DNA from: DATGZX01 sp035296965
GTDB taxonomy: Bacteria; Planctomycetota; Planctomycetia; Gemmatales; Gemmataceae
Direction of reading: 5' to 3'
Length of the DNA: 64,000 nt
Assembly: GCA_035296965.1 (NCBI GenBank)
Contig: DATGZX010000114.1
Location: forward strand, 62,001-126,000
In this document: positions 8,320-16,698 of the stretch, piece by piece
Numbering within the stretch: the stretch's first letter is position 1
Layout of the letters: each line of letters starts with the position of its first letter
Notes under the pieces: model-generated
What the model saw: only the letters and a program-made list of their open reading frames with translations
Told to the model about the DNA's origin: nothing
The model's database searches: none
Program-made: the position numbers and the translations under genes

Positions 8320-9687
8320 ATGGCTCAGCCACTCGCCAATCGCATGGCAGAGTATGCAAGTTTGCTGCAATACAGCGATTTGCCCGCGCCCGTGGTCCAC
8401 GAAACCAAGCGCCGATTCATCGATTCCTTCGCCACGGCGGTTGGAGCAATGGACGCAGACGCCTTCGAGATTGCCAAATGCTGCGCTCTACGCGTACAGG
8501 GGCAACCGGGTGCAAGCCTGCTGGGCGGCGGTCGCAGCAGCGGCGAATTGGCCACCTTCGTCAATGGCCTGCTCATCCGCTATCTGGATTACAACGATAC
8601 CTACCTTTCCCTGGAGCCCGCCCACCCGAGCGACAATCTGGCCCCGGTGCTGGCAGTGGGCGAGATGGCCGGCGCGGGTGGACAGGATCTCATCGCGGCC
8701 GCCGTGCTTGCCTATGAAATCCAGTGCCGTCTTTGCGACGCGGCCAGCCTGCGCAAGCATGGCATTGACCATGTGACCTATGGCGCCATATCTTCCGCCA
8801 GCGCAGCTTGCAAGCTCCTTGGCCTCGACGCCGTTCGCACAACCCATGCCATCGGGCTTGCCGGTGTCGCCAACGTGGCCCTACGCCAGACCCGCGCCGG
8901 CGAGCTGAGCATGTGGAAGGGCTGCGCCTTTGCCAACGCCGCGCGCAATGGTGTATTTGCCGCCTTGCTGGCAGCCGAGGGAATGACCGGCCCGGCACCT
9001 ATCTTCGAGGGCGATGTCGGCATCATGAAGTTGCTGACGGGGACCTTTGACCTGCCGGCCTTCGGCGGTCATGGGCGGCCGTTCATGATCACGCAGACCT
9101 ACATTAAATTCTGGCCGGCCGAGTACCACTCGCAGAGCGCGATCGACGCCGCCCTGCAGCTCCGTCCCGAGGTTGGCGACCTCCGCAAGGTGACCGCCAT
9201 CGATATTCACACCTTTGATGCCGCCGTGGACATCATCGGCAAGGATCCCGAAAAGTGGCGGCCCAAAACCAGGGAGACGGCAGACCACAGTCTGCCCTAC
9301 TGTACGGCGGTCGCACTAGCAGACGGGGATGTCACCCTCGCCCAGTTCGAACCAGAGCGAATCAGCGACCCAACGCTACTGGACCTCGTCGCCAAGGTCA
9401 AAATTCATCGGGATGCAGCGCTGAGTGCACGCTACCCGTACGGCATTCCAAATCGTGTAAGTGTGACGCTCCAGGACGGCAGGCAGGCAGTTCGTGAAGT
9501 GGAGTTCCCACGCGGCCATGCGCAGAATCCGATGACCGACTGCGAGGTCGAACACAAATTCCGCACTCTGATTGTGCCGCGCTACGGCAAGGACCGCGCG
9601 GAACGCATCCTGGCTGTTTGCTGGGAATTAGAGAAACTCAAATCGGTGCGCGATTTGATTCAGCTCTTTGATCTGCCGCCTGCCTAG
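8320..9687 (+). CDS. MmgE/PrpD family protein
   Basis: The 455-residue protein is similar along its whole length to the MmgE/PrpD family, which includes 2-methylcitrate dehydratase and cis-aconitate decarboxylase. The early motif RRFIDSFATAVGA, NGLLIRYLDYNDTYL (the conserved LDYnDt region) and KFWPAEYHSQSAIDAAL (the conserved P-x-E-x-H segment) are visible. No prpB, prpC or prpR is adjacent, so assignment to the methylcitrate cycle is not supported by context; many family members have unknown substrates. GAGGG lies 8 bases upstream of the ATG. The gene stands alone, divergent from proS. Confidence 0.85.
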   Translation: MAQPLANRMAEYASLLQYSDLPAPVVHETKRRFIDSFATAVGAMDADAFEIAKCCALRVQGQPGASLLGGGRSSGELATFVNGLLIRYLDYNDTYLSLEPAHPSDNLAPVLAVGEMAGAGGQDLIAAAVLAYEIQCRLCDAASLRKHGIDHVTYGAISSASAACKLLGLDAVRTTHAIGLAGVANVALRQTRAGELSMWKGCAFANAARNGVFAALLAAEGMTGPAPIFEGDVGIMKLLTGTFDLPAFGGHGRPFMITQTYIKFWPAEYHSQSAIDAALQLRPEVGDLRKVTAIDIHTFDAAVDIIGKDPEKWRPKTRETADHSLPYCTAVALADGDVTLAQFEPERISDPTLLDLVAKVKIHRDAALSARYPYGIPNRVSVTLQDGRQAVREVEFPRGHAQNPMTDCEVEHKFRTLIVPRYGKDRAERILAVCWELEKLKSVRDLIQLFDLPPA

Positions 9688-9853
9688 CCGTGCTGCGGCA
9701 CCATCGTTTGCAGAAACCTTGCACCTATCTTTGTCTGCACCGAGGAGCACGCACCGATGGGCGACGAATCTCGTCTAGAGACACTGGGCCGGCCCATGTG
9801 CACCGCAGTTTGCCCGCGAGGGTTGCATCTTGCTTCTTTGGCGGCAGCGCGTT

Positions 9854-9882
9854 TTGACTCCCATCCGAGGCGCCCGTAGAAT
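9854..9882 (+). promoter_or_regulatory. Sigma70-type promoter for the JAMM-E2-E1 operon
   Basis: TTGACT (9854-9859) and TAGAAT (9877-9882) are separated by exactly 17 bases, close to the consensus TTGACA-N17-TATAAT. They lie about 120 bases before the JAMM start at 10005. An inverted pair CCCAT/ATGGG (9860-9864 and 9881-9885) spans the spacer and -10 element and could form an operator or an early hairpin. The rest of the 9688-9983 gap shows no gene. Confidence 0.55.
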
Positions 9883-10004
9883 GGGAGCGGGCTGGGAACG
9901 GCCCAACCAGGGCAACGATGCCTGGATTTCACGGGAGTCGCGTTCAGTCTCGCGCCTAGAGTTCAGCTCCACGTCGGCTGTCCTTGCTGGAGACATTAAG
10001 GACC

Positions 10005-10967
10005 ATGTTGCAGGGCTTGGCCAGTAAAGCCCGCCGATTTTTCAGCGAGCTGAACAAGTCATTCATTCGCGTTCCTGCACCCGGGACTTGGGCGCAACCG
10101 CAGGCCTCGCCCTTACCGCCGAGGCATTTGCCGCTCAACGGCGTTGTGCTGACCGATGGAGTTGGCCGCACTCTCTTCGAAGAATATGCCGACCACGTAT
10201 CGGGGCCACGTCGCGAGTTGGAAACGGGATGGATAATCTTGGGCGTACGCAATGAAGAGCAAGCGACGGTGCTCGCTACTTTGCCCGCAGGCTCGCTAAG
10301 CGACGCCGGCTCCGGGCACGTGCAATTCAATAGCTCCGGTCAGGCCATCGGCAGTCGAATCGTTCGCCAAAGCGACAGGAAGGTGACTATTCTTGGCGTC
10401 GTGCACACTCATCCGGGCACTTTGCGACATCCAAGCGATGGCGATTTCCGAGGCGATAGCGAATGGGTTGGACAACTGAGGGGCAAAGAAGGTATCTTCG
10501 GGATTGGTACAGCGGACAGCAAACCGGCGGATGGGACGGCGATTGCGCATCAGCCACGTCCGCACGTGCAGTGTCTGGGAAAGTTGCGCCTGTCGTGGTA
10601 TTCCTTGCGGGAGGGGGACCGGCATTATCGGCCGTTGCCGGTGCGGTTGACGCTGGGCCCGGATTTGGCACGGCCCTTGCATCCTCTCTGGTCGTTGATC
10701 GAGGGCCACGCCGACCAACTGGATCGGCTGTGTCGGCAACAAGCTGGAGTCGTCTTCGAATCGGTATCGAGTGAGCAAGGGCCCGCGCTGGCCGTCAGCA
10801 TTCCCCTTGCGGAAGCTGGCGGTTCGATCAAGGTAATCTTGGGGGAGAAGCAAGTGCAGTATTGCCTGCTACAACGCGGTGAGATGTACCTGGTCGACCC
10901 TCAGGAAAGCCGAATTGACCGAGCGATTTACTTGCTGCTTGCGGAACTGGCAGCAAAGGTCGAATGA
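10005..10967 (+). CDS. JAMM/MPN metallopeptidase (deubiquitinase-like)
   Basis: The 320-residue protein contains a full JAMM zinc site. The catalytic Glu is in RRELETGWIILGV (about residue 73). HTHPGTLRHPSDGDF gives His 134, His 136, Ser 144 and Asp 147, exactly matching HxH-x7-S-x2-D. Such enzymes cut isopeptide or C-terminal amide bonds of ubiquitin-like proteins. About 120 residues follow the peptidase domain (from RLTLGPDLARPLHPLW on), alpha/beta in character, which I do not recognise. I prefer the ATG at 10005, with AAGGA just upstream, over the in-frame TTG at 9984. It is the first gene of an apparent five-gene unit with E2- and E1-like partners, implying that it trims or removes the modifier of that system. 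Confidence 0.88.
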   Translation: MLQGLASKARRFFSELNKSFIRVPAPGTWAQPQASPLPPRHLPLNGVVLTDGVGRTLFEEYADHVSGPRRELETGWIILGVRNEEQATVLATLPAGSLSDAGSGHVQFNSSGQAIGSRIVRQSDRKVTILGVVHTHPGTLRHPSDGDFRGDSEWVGQLRGKEGIFGIGTADSKPADGTAIAHQPRPHVQCLGKLRLSWYSLREGDRHYRPLPVRLTLGPDLARPLHPLWSLIEGHADQLDRLCRQQAGVVFESVSSEQGPALAVSIPLAEAGGSIKVILGEKQVQYCLLQRGEMYLVDPQESRIDRAIYLLLAELAAKVE

Positions 10968-11005
10968 CGTTTTGTGTTCCACTTTTTAGGAAGGGAGAGC
11001 ATCCC

Positions 11006-11188
11006 ATGGACTTCCGTCCGCTAAACGACACGGAACGGCGACAGTTGATCACGGCGCTCCGAGGCAACGCCGAACATGATCGCGCAATCCTGATGGATCG
11101 GCGCGACACGAGCTTCGTCGGCACCGCAGATGAAATCACGGACGAGGAAGTGATTTCCGCCATCAAATCGGTGCCGTGTCACTATTGA
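11006..11188 (+). CDS. Small protein of the E1-E2-JAMM operon, function unknown
   Basis: The 60-residue protein starts at the ATG at 11006, preceded by GGAAGGGAGAG, a strong ribosome site. A longer frame from 10964 overlaps the JAMM stop, but its extra residues (MTFCVPLFRKGEHP) look like untranslated leader. The product is short, highly charged and probably helical (LNDTERRQLITALRG; ITDEEVISAIKSV), and ends in PCHY. It has no Gly-Gly tail and no beta-grasp pattern, so I cannot call it the ubiquitin-like modifier even though its position is where one would expect it. It might be an adaptor, a target or a highly diverged modifier. A 136-bp gap separates it from the E2-like gene. Confidence 0.6.
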   Translation: MDFRPLNDTERRQLITALRGNAEHDRAILMDRRDTSFVGTADEITDEEVISAIKSVPCHY

Positions 11189-11324
11189 TCGTCGTCTTTG
11201 GTTTGGCCTCGTCGATGCTCCGACTGCAAATAGGGCGAGGGGCTTTCCTCCGGAAGGACTAAGCCTTTCTCCACGGCCGTTCGGCTGCCTCGCGAAGCAA
11301 AACTAAAGTCCGCGAAGTGCCACA

Positions 11325-11750
11325 ATGGGACTACTGGACAGCGAAGCCGGCAAGCGTCGTCTCTTGACTGTGGAAATCCCGGTCATCGAAAAGTATAACG
11401 AAGGCCGGGATCCCGTGTTCAAGATTCACCTCGTCCGGCTGGGCAGCAGCCTGGTATTGCGCCACCGGCTGAAACCAGGCCATAACGTATATCAGTTGGA
11501 AACTCGCCTGGTTTCCAGTTATCCGACAGTGCCACCGGAGATCCGGGTTCTGACACCTATGAAGCACTGTCCCCATCTCCTTGAGGGACAGACTCTGTGT
11601 CTCTGGCGACAGGGAAGCACTCGGATGACAAGTCGCTGGGACCCGGCCCGGTTCACCTGCGTCTTTGCGGTGCAGGCGGCCTGGCGTTGGTTGGCGTGTT
11701 ATGAAATCTGGCACGAAACCGGCGAATGGCCTCTGCCCGAAGCGAAATGA
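11325..11750 (+). CDS. E2-like ubiquitin-conjugating (UBC-fold) protein
   Basis: The 141-residue protein shows the landmarks of a UBC core. The strand YPTVPPEIRVLTP (residues 66-78) corresponds to the YPxxPPxxxFxTxxxHPN region. HCPHLLEGQTLCLW follows, where His 84 takes the HPN position and Cys 92 is the predicted thioester cysteine in the G-x-L-C-L motif. A tryptophan-rich helix (WDPARFTCVFAVQAAWRWLACYEIW) closes the fold. Bacterial E2 relatives of this kind occur with E1 and JAMM genes. Here the E1-like gene follows within 65 bp and the JAMM gene precedes. No strong ribosome site is seen before the ATG. The catalytic Cys is intact, so transfer activity is expected; the modifier it carries is not identified. 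Confidence 0.85.
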   Translation: MGLLDSEAGKRRLLTVEIPVIEKYNEGRDPVFKIHLVRLGSSLVLRHRLKPGHNVYQLETRLVSSYPTVPPEIRVLTPMKHCPHLLEGQTLCLWRQGSTRMTSRWDPARFTCVFAVQAAWRWLACYEIWHETGEWPLPEAK

Positions 11751-11813
11751 GTGTTAGTTTTCGTTCGGGTGCCAAGGAAGCACTCGAATTCAGGCACCAG
11801 CTGGAGGAGAGCC

Positions 11814-12638
11814 ATGGCGCATTTGCTCCAGGTCGGAGCCGGCAGTGGCGGCATGCCCGTGCTGGACATGCTGTGCCGCGATCTGCGCATCCGATCGGTC
11901 TGCATCATCGAGCCCGATATCTACAAGCCCCAAAACGTGGAGCGCCATCTCTTCGCAGCCGATGGGATCGGCGAGGCCAAAGCCATCCTGGCGGAACGCT
12001 GGTTGAAGGAACGCCGGCCAGACCTCGAAGTCAGAGTCGTTAATTGTGATCTCCTGGACCCGGCATCTGCGGAGGAGATCGACCAGGAGGCAGCGAGGGC
12101 CGATATTGGCGTCTGCGCGGCCGACAACGAGCCAGCCAAATTTCACTGGGACGCCCTCATGCGCCGTCATCAGAAGCCCTGGACGTTAGGAGAAGTGCTG
12201 AGCGGCGGCATTGGCGGCTTCGTCCATTGGTTCGCTCCCGGCGGTCCATGCTACGGGTGCGTCGCCAGCTACTTGCAGCGCTCGGTCGTGGTGGAGAAGC
12301 CCAGGGCAGCGGATTATTCCAATCCTGGCGGGGCAGTCCCTGAAGAAACAGTGCCTGCAGGCAAGGCGTCGATCCAGGCGATTGCCGCCTTGCACGCGCT
12401 AGTGACCCTCGATCTGCTCGACAATCCGTCTGCCTACGCACCCGGGTTCACGAGCCTGCTATTCACCTTGCGGCGCGTTCCTGATGTGTTCGACGAGGCG
12501 TTCCGACCCTATCGGTTCCGCATCCCGCGGTCGGCCGAGTGCTTGATCTGCCGGCCCGAGATGAGAACAACTCTTCCCTCGTCGGAGGATCTCGATGTGG
12601 CCTTGGATCAAGCGCTTGCGCGGCTGGGTCATGCATGA
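11814..12638 (+). CDS. E1-like adenylating enzyme, ThiF/MoeB/UBA fold
   Basis: The 274-residue protein starts at the ATG at 11814 with GGAGGAG just upstream; an earlier GTG frame at 11751 is not needed. The nucleotide loop is HLLQVGAGSGGMPVLDML. The acidic strand ends in IIEPDIYKPQNVERHLF, giving the conserved D-x5-N-x2-R set that grips ATP, and GEAKA supplies the Lys. Two Cys pairs, PCYGC and ECLIC, form the structural zinc site. Between them PEETVPAGKASIQAIAALHALV matches the crossover/dimer region. It should adenylate the C terminus of a ubiquitin-like protein and pass it to the E2-like partner. It is a single-domain E1 without the fused E2 seen in type II CBASS Cap2. Confidence 0.9.
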   Translation: MAHLLQVGAGSGGMPVLDMLCRDLRIRSVCIIEPDIYKPQNVERHLFAADGIGEAKAILAERWLKERRPDLEVRVVNCDLLDPASAEEIDQEAARADIGVCAADNEPAKFHWDALMRRHQKPWTLGEVLSGGIGGFVHWFAPGGPCYGCVASYLQRSVVVEKPRAADYSNPGGAVPEETVPAGKASIQAIAALHALVTLDLLDNPSAYAPGFTSLLFTLRRVPDVFDEAFRPYRFRIPRSAECLICRPEMRTTLPSSEDLDVALDQALARLGHA

Positions 12639-13833
12639 ACTCTGGCCAATGCACCGGATCGGCCTCCAGCCACAAGCCTTGCATTACAGATATGAAAAGG
12701 CAGGCTTAACCGTCCACGACCAGGCCATTCCATGGAATGCCGAGGCTGTGGTGGTGGAAGCGCTCGCGCGCCTGGCGACGACGAGCGCTAGGCGCAAGGC
12801 AGATTTTCAACTGCGCGTCGGCCGGCAAGAGCCCCTCCTTCCGGAGTGCATTCGCCGGGATGACGGCGAAGAACGGCACCACATCTTCTTTCGGTTCCCA
12901 CCGCCAGGCAAAAGCGTCACACTGGAACTGACCTACCGCGACCACTTGCTCGGGCAGCTAACGTTGCCCATGCTTTCCCGAGAAGACTTTATCAGCCGGT
13001 TACAGCTGCACATGCCCACCTTGTTCGTCCGGCTTGGCGATCAAAGCGTGGCATGCCATACGTTTGTAGCCACGCAATGCCGAGGACTTCTCGCCAGCGT
13101 CTTGATCACCAGTCCCACAAGCCTGGTCCCGATGCTGGATCTCGGGCTGCAATTGCAGCTGCGATCCGAGCGCAGCACTCCTGGCCACAGTGCGCGAGCC
13201 TTGCTTTCCAGCTCTCAGCTCGCCGGCAAACAGGCGCTGATCAGTATTGTTCCCAAGCGCCTCCCCAAGCGAATCGGGCAGTGGACAGCCACCTGGGAAG
13301 TGGGCGACAAGCCGCTGGCGGAGCAACAACTGCGCGGCATTTCGCAGCGAGCTTTTCAACGATCTCTCCGGCTTTCCGATACGCGATTTGTAGTGCAGCG
13401 GGACGATGACCAGGTTTGCGTGACCCGACATCTCCCTTCCTTGGAGGGCGTGCGTCGAATCGGCCCCTGTTTCCTTGTGAGCAGCCAGGAACCCGGCATG
13501 GCAGGCTTCTGCTCCTTGCAAGTTCGTGCTCAAGTCGATGGAGCCATCCGCCCGCCCATGCTGGTGCAAGAGGAGATTTTGATCTCCGACGGACCCACGA
13601 TGGTCGCGCCTGGAACGGTGGACGTCGCCGATGCCGGTCAAGTCAGCGCGTTTGAATTGCGATCGAAGGGCGGTGTCTTGGGCACCTTGCCGCTAAGCCC
13701 AGCCCCCGCGGCCGGCTTCAATGCCGAGGGCGCGTTCAAGGCCCCCGAGGCATTCCTATGGTCTGGGGCGGCCGAAGATGAACTCAACGAGCGGCTGGCT
13801 CGTTTGCTCGAAGGGCGCGGAACCAATTCTTGA
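12595..13833 (+). CDS. Unrecognised 412-residue protein ending the E1-E2-JAMM operon
   Basis: The gene overlaps the E1-like gene by 44 bp in another frame. The ATG at 12595 has GGAGGA immediately upstream, so I prefer it to the in-frame ATG at 12631. The overlap argues for translational coupling and a role in the same system. The 412-residue product has no signal peptide beyond a short tryptophan-rich start (MWPWIKRLRGWVMHELWPMH) and no membrane segments. Its later part (about residues 270-390) looks beta-rich, with alternating hydrophobics. I recognise no catalytic motif, zinc site, RING or beta-grasp signature. It could be a target, a scaffold/E3-like factor or, less likely, a carrier of a hidden modifier domain. 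Confidence 0.7.
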   Translation: MWPWIKRLRGWVMHELWPMHRIGLQPQALHYRYEKAGLTVHDQAIPWNAEAVVVEALARLATTSARRKADFQLRVGRQEPLLPECIRRDDGEERHHIFFRFPPPGKSVTLELTYRDHLLGQLTLPMLSREDFISRLQLHMPTLFVRLGDQSVACHTFVATQCRGLLASVLITSPTSLVPMLDLGLQLQLRSERSTPGHSARALLSSSQLAGKQALISIVPKRLPKRIGQWTATWEVGDKPLAEQQLRGISQRAFQRSLRLSDTRFVVQRDDDQVCVTRHLPSLEGVRRIGPCFLVSSQEPGMAGFCSLQVRAQVDGAIRPPMLVQEEILISDGPTMVAPGTVDVADAGQVSAFELRSKGGVLGTLPLSPAPAAGFNAEGAFKAPEAFLWSGAAEDELNERLARLLEGRGTNS

Positions 13834-13889
13834 CGTTGCCGGAATGCGCGGAGACATTGGCCGCGTGGCACAGCGAGTCTTGTCAGTCA

Positions 13890-14648
13890 TCACTGCCACA
13901 TATTACCGTCTCGGTCCCATGGTCGGCGCGAGTTTTCGAACTGGAGCATCTGGTAGCTGTTGTACGCGAGAAAACCGAACATGAACGCGGTGTATAAACC
14001 GGAAAGCCTATTTAAGAAGGGAATCTGGTCGAGGATCGGAAGGGGATGTTTGGAATAGTTCGCCAGGGCATTGACCGCGAGCAGCCCTGCAACAGCGATC
14101 GAAATCCCATAGGCGATGCGAACCCCGCGAGGCCTGAATAGCCATTCGCAGAGGTCTCTATTTACTTGGCCGCCATCGAGAGGCCAAACGGGCAACAGGT
14201 TCAGCAGGCCCCAGCCGAAATTGATCCATATCAAAAACGAGATTGCAGACAAAATGAGCGGCGAAGCTTCGTCGAGATCGAGTTGTTGGGCCCCCAACCA
14301 AACCAGTCCTCCCAGGAGAAATCCCGCGCCGGGCCCAGCCAGCATGACCGCGATTCTCTGCCAGCGATTAGGCAGAGAATTGCTGCCAATCGCCAGGCCG
14401 CCGAAACTGTACAGTACGATATGCCCATACGCTCCAAACAGCCGACCGGCGAAGACGTGGCCCAATTCATGAATCAAGATGGAAACGAAAACACAGGCAA
14501 TCCAGAGCGCCAGGAACTCGAACCCCATTTGGAGTATGCCCCAGCCGAGGATCGCCGCGATCGCCCAGAAAAAAGGGTGCACGCGCACCTGAATGCCGAA
14601 CATTCGCCAGTTCAAATCGTAGGCTGTTCTTTGTGGTTCGTAAAACAC
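13890..14648 (-). CDS. M50-family (site-2-type) membrane metalloprotease
   Basis: The 252-residue integral membrane protein has about six hydrophobic segments. The zinc motif HELGH lies in FVSILIHELGHVFAGRLFG, and the third ligand in GLLNLLPVWPLDGGQV, the family's N-x2-P-x2-PLDGG signature. It belongs to the compact group of site-2-protease relatives without PDZ or CBS domains. Such enzymes cut transmembrane anchors, for example of anti-sigma factors, but no anti-sigma gene is adjacent. The start is a GTG at 14648 with GGGAGAAG about 8-10 bases upstream. It is convergent with the ubiquitin-like operon, with a 56-bp gap, and there is no evidence of a functional link. Confidence 0.88.
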   Translation of the reverse strand: MFYEPQRTAYDLNWRMFGIQVRVHPFFWAIAAILGWGILQMGFEFLALWIACVFVSILIHELGHVFAGRLFGAYGHIVLYSFGGLAIGSNSLPNRWQRIAVMLAGPGAGFLLGGLVWLGAQQLDLDEASPLILSAISFLIWINFGWGLLNLLPVWPLDGGQVNRDLCEWLFRPRGVRIAYGISIAVAGLLAVNALANYSKHPLPILDQIPFLNRLSGLYTAFMFGFLAYNSYQMLQFENSRRPWDRDGNMWQ

Positions 14649-14880
14649 AGCTCAATCTTCTCCCAAGGGAGTATCCAAGCGCCAGACTTCCCATCATGGT
14701 ACCGCGCAGGCCACTTGCGCGACGAGAGATTCAAGGCACTCTCTCGAAGTGTCGTCCTGCCGTCGATGCCAGAGAGTCGAGAACCGCCGCTCTTTTTCCC
14801 TTCCATGTTTTTTCGTTTTTTGAGTGAATCTATTCTGCTGCCGGGTATGCTGCAGGTCTTGATTCGAGAGGTGTAACCAC

Positions 14881-16032
14881 ATGGACTGGACCGCTCTCCG
14901 CGAAGAATTCCCGGTCACACGTCGCTGGGCTTTTTTTGACCATGCGGCAGTGGCACCCATCAGCCGGCCGGCGCAGCGAGCCATGGCCGAGTTCGCTGCC
15001 GATCTGGCCGAGAACGGCGACGTCCATGAATCACGCTGGGTGCAGCGTGTGGAGGCAGTTCGGATGCTGGCCGGTCAACTCCTGAACGCAGACCCGTTGG
15101 ACCTGGCATTCATCAAGAATACGAGCGAAGGCATCGACATCGTGGCCGAGGGATTTCCTTGGAAGTCCGGCGACAACGTGATTACCGCCGCCGAGGAATA
15201 CCCGGCCAACATCTATCCCTGGATGAACCTGGCGAGCCGTGGCGTAGAACTGCGCATGATTGCCAGTCGGGGCAATCGCATAAGCGTCGATGATATCCGA
15301 TCTGCCATCGACGCTCGGACGCGGGTCATCAGCATCAGTTTCGTCGAGTTTGCCAGCGGCTTTCGCAATGACCTTGATCGCATTGGCTCTCTTTGCAGGG
15401 AACGAGGCATTTGTCTGTTCGTCGACGCGATTCAGGGACTGGGCATATTGCCGCTCGATGTACGGGAAACACCCGTAGATTTCCTCGCTGCCGACGGCCA
15501 CAAATGGCTACTCAGTGCAGAAGGGGCCGGTATTTTCTATGCTCGCCGCGAGTTGGTCGATATCTTGCATCCCATTGGCGTCGGCTGGAATAGCGTGGTT
15601 GGCTCGCGCAATTTCTCGAAGATAGACTTCCGTTTGAAACCACATGCCGGTCGCTGGGAGGGCGGCAGTCTCAATGTCGCCGGCATCACGGCTTTGGGAG
15701 CGAGTCTGGAGCTTCTCCTCGGCATTGGCGTGCCGGCAGTCAGCCAACGCGTTCTGGACCTGACGGATCACCTGTGCGAGCAGGCACGAACGGCGGGTCT
15801 CGAGGTGTTCAGCAGTCGTCAGCAACAGGAGAAATCGGGCATAGTCTCTATCGTCGTGCCCGGCGGCAACGTCCGCGAATTGGTCCAGCGCTGCCGGGAA
15901 GCGGGAATCGTCGTCAACCAGCGTCTCGGCCGCCTGCGCGTCAGTCCGCACTGCTACAACTCGCTTGAAGAAATCGATCGGCTCGTCGACTATTTGAAAG
16001 AGGCAATCCCTCATCCAAGTCATTCCATTTGA
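14881..16032 (+). CDS. Class V aminotransferase / cysteine desulfurase-like PLP enzyme
   Basis: The 383-residue PLP enzyme carries the fold-type I, class V pattern. AAEEYPANIYPW, FVDAIQGLGILPLDV (the Asp that binds the pyridine nitrogen) and FLAADGHKWLLSAEGAGIFY, with the Schiff-base Lys in DGHK, are all visible. A substrate-binding Arg lies in RLRVSPHCYNSLEEID, where family members read R-x-S-x-H-x-YN. Without an active-site Cys loop typical of IscS it is more like the isopenicillin-N-epimerase/kynureninase-like branch; the substrate cannot be stated. GAGAGG precedes the ATG. The coaD start follows 9 bp after the stop, so the two are probably cotranscribed. Confidence 0.85.
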   Translation: MDWTALREEFPVTRRWAFFDHAAVAPISRPAQRAMAEFAADLAENGDVHESRWVQRVEAVRMLAGQLLNADPLDLAFIKNTSEGIDIVAEGFPWKSGDNVITAAEEYPANIYPWMNLASRGVELRMIASRGNRISVDDIRSAIDARTRVISISFVEFASGFRNDLDRIGSLCRERGICLFVDAIQGLGILPLDVRETPVDFLAADGHKWLLSAEGAGIFYARRELVDILHPIGVGWNSVVGSRNFSKIDFRLKPHAGRWEGGSLNVAGITALGASLELLLGIGVPAVSQRVLDLTDHLCEQARTAGLEVFSSRQQQEKSGIVSIVVPGGNVRELVQRCREAGIVVNQRLGRLRVSPHCYNSLEEIDRLVDYLKEAIPHPSHSI

Positions 16033-16041
16033 AAGGCAGAT

Positions 16042-16554
16042 ATGACCGCGTCCTTGGAGCATCGGGTGGCGGTTTACACTGGAGTCTTCGATCCTGTGCA
16101 CTTCGGCCACCTGGACGTCATCGAACGAGGCAGCCGGATTTTTGACCGACTAGTAGTCGGGGTAGGCATCAATCCCGACAAGTCGTCCTTATTTACGTTG
16201 GAGGAACGCGTCGACTTGGTTAAACGCGTCGTGGCAAAGTATTCCAACGTGGAAGTTCATCCATTCCAGGACCTTGCCGTTCGTTTTGTACGTGGCGTCG
16301 GCGCCCGCATCATGCTCCGTGGCTTACGGACTCTGAGCGACATGGAGTACGAATTCTCCATGTCTTTAACGAATCTGGCACTCGATGACGAGATCGAAAC
16401 CGTGTTCTTAATGGCCAATGAGAGTTATTCCCACTTGAGCAGCACGCTGATCCGGCAGATCGCCAGCCTGCATGGGGAGCTGGAAAAATTCGTCCCGCCG
16501 GAGATCAAGGACGCTCTTCGCGACCGTGTGCGCGAACGGGAACAGGGCCGCTAA
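16042..16554 (+). CDS. coaD: Phosphopantetheine adenylyltransferase
   Basis: The 170-residue protein catalyses transfer of AMP from ATP to 4'-phosphopantetheine, the penultimate step of coenzyme A synthesis. The nucleotidyltransferase motif is TGVFDPVHFGHLDVIERG (T/GxFDPxHxGH). RGLRTLSDMEYEFSMSLTN and the C-terminal ISSS/SSTLIRQIASLHG-type motif (HLSSTLIRQIASL) are as in known CoaD, and the length is typical. A short N-terminal extension (MTASLEH) precedes the first strand. It lies 9 bp after the aminotransferase gene, with GAAAGG before the ATG. Confidence 0.95.
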   Translation: MTASLEHRVAVYTGVFDPVHFGHLDVIERGSRIFDRLVVGVGINPDKSSLFTLEERVDLVKRVVAKYSNVEVHPFQDLAVRFVRGVGARIMLRGLRTLSDMEYEFSMSLTNLALDDEIETVFLMANESYSHLSSTLIRQIASLHGELEKFVPPEIKDALRDRVREREQGR

Positions 16555-16698
16555 GCAGGAGGATAGAGAAGAAACGTGACGGACTGGCTCGTGTGCTTCC
16601 CAGGCTTTTTTGCGGTCGGCGCTATGCAGTAAGCACTACGACGGCGTGGGCTGACTCGTTACGGTGGCGCGTGGGCTGCTCTGCGGAGACGGTCTTCT

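Noticed and set aside
9984..13833. Type II CBASS defence system
   Set aside because: E1 and JAMM enzymes are present, but there is no CD-NTase or effector, and E1 and E2 are separate genes, unlike Cap2.
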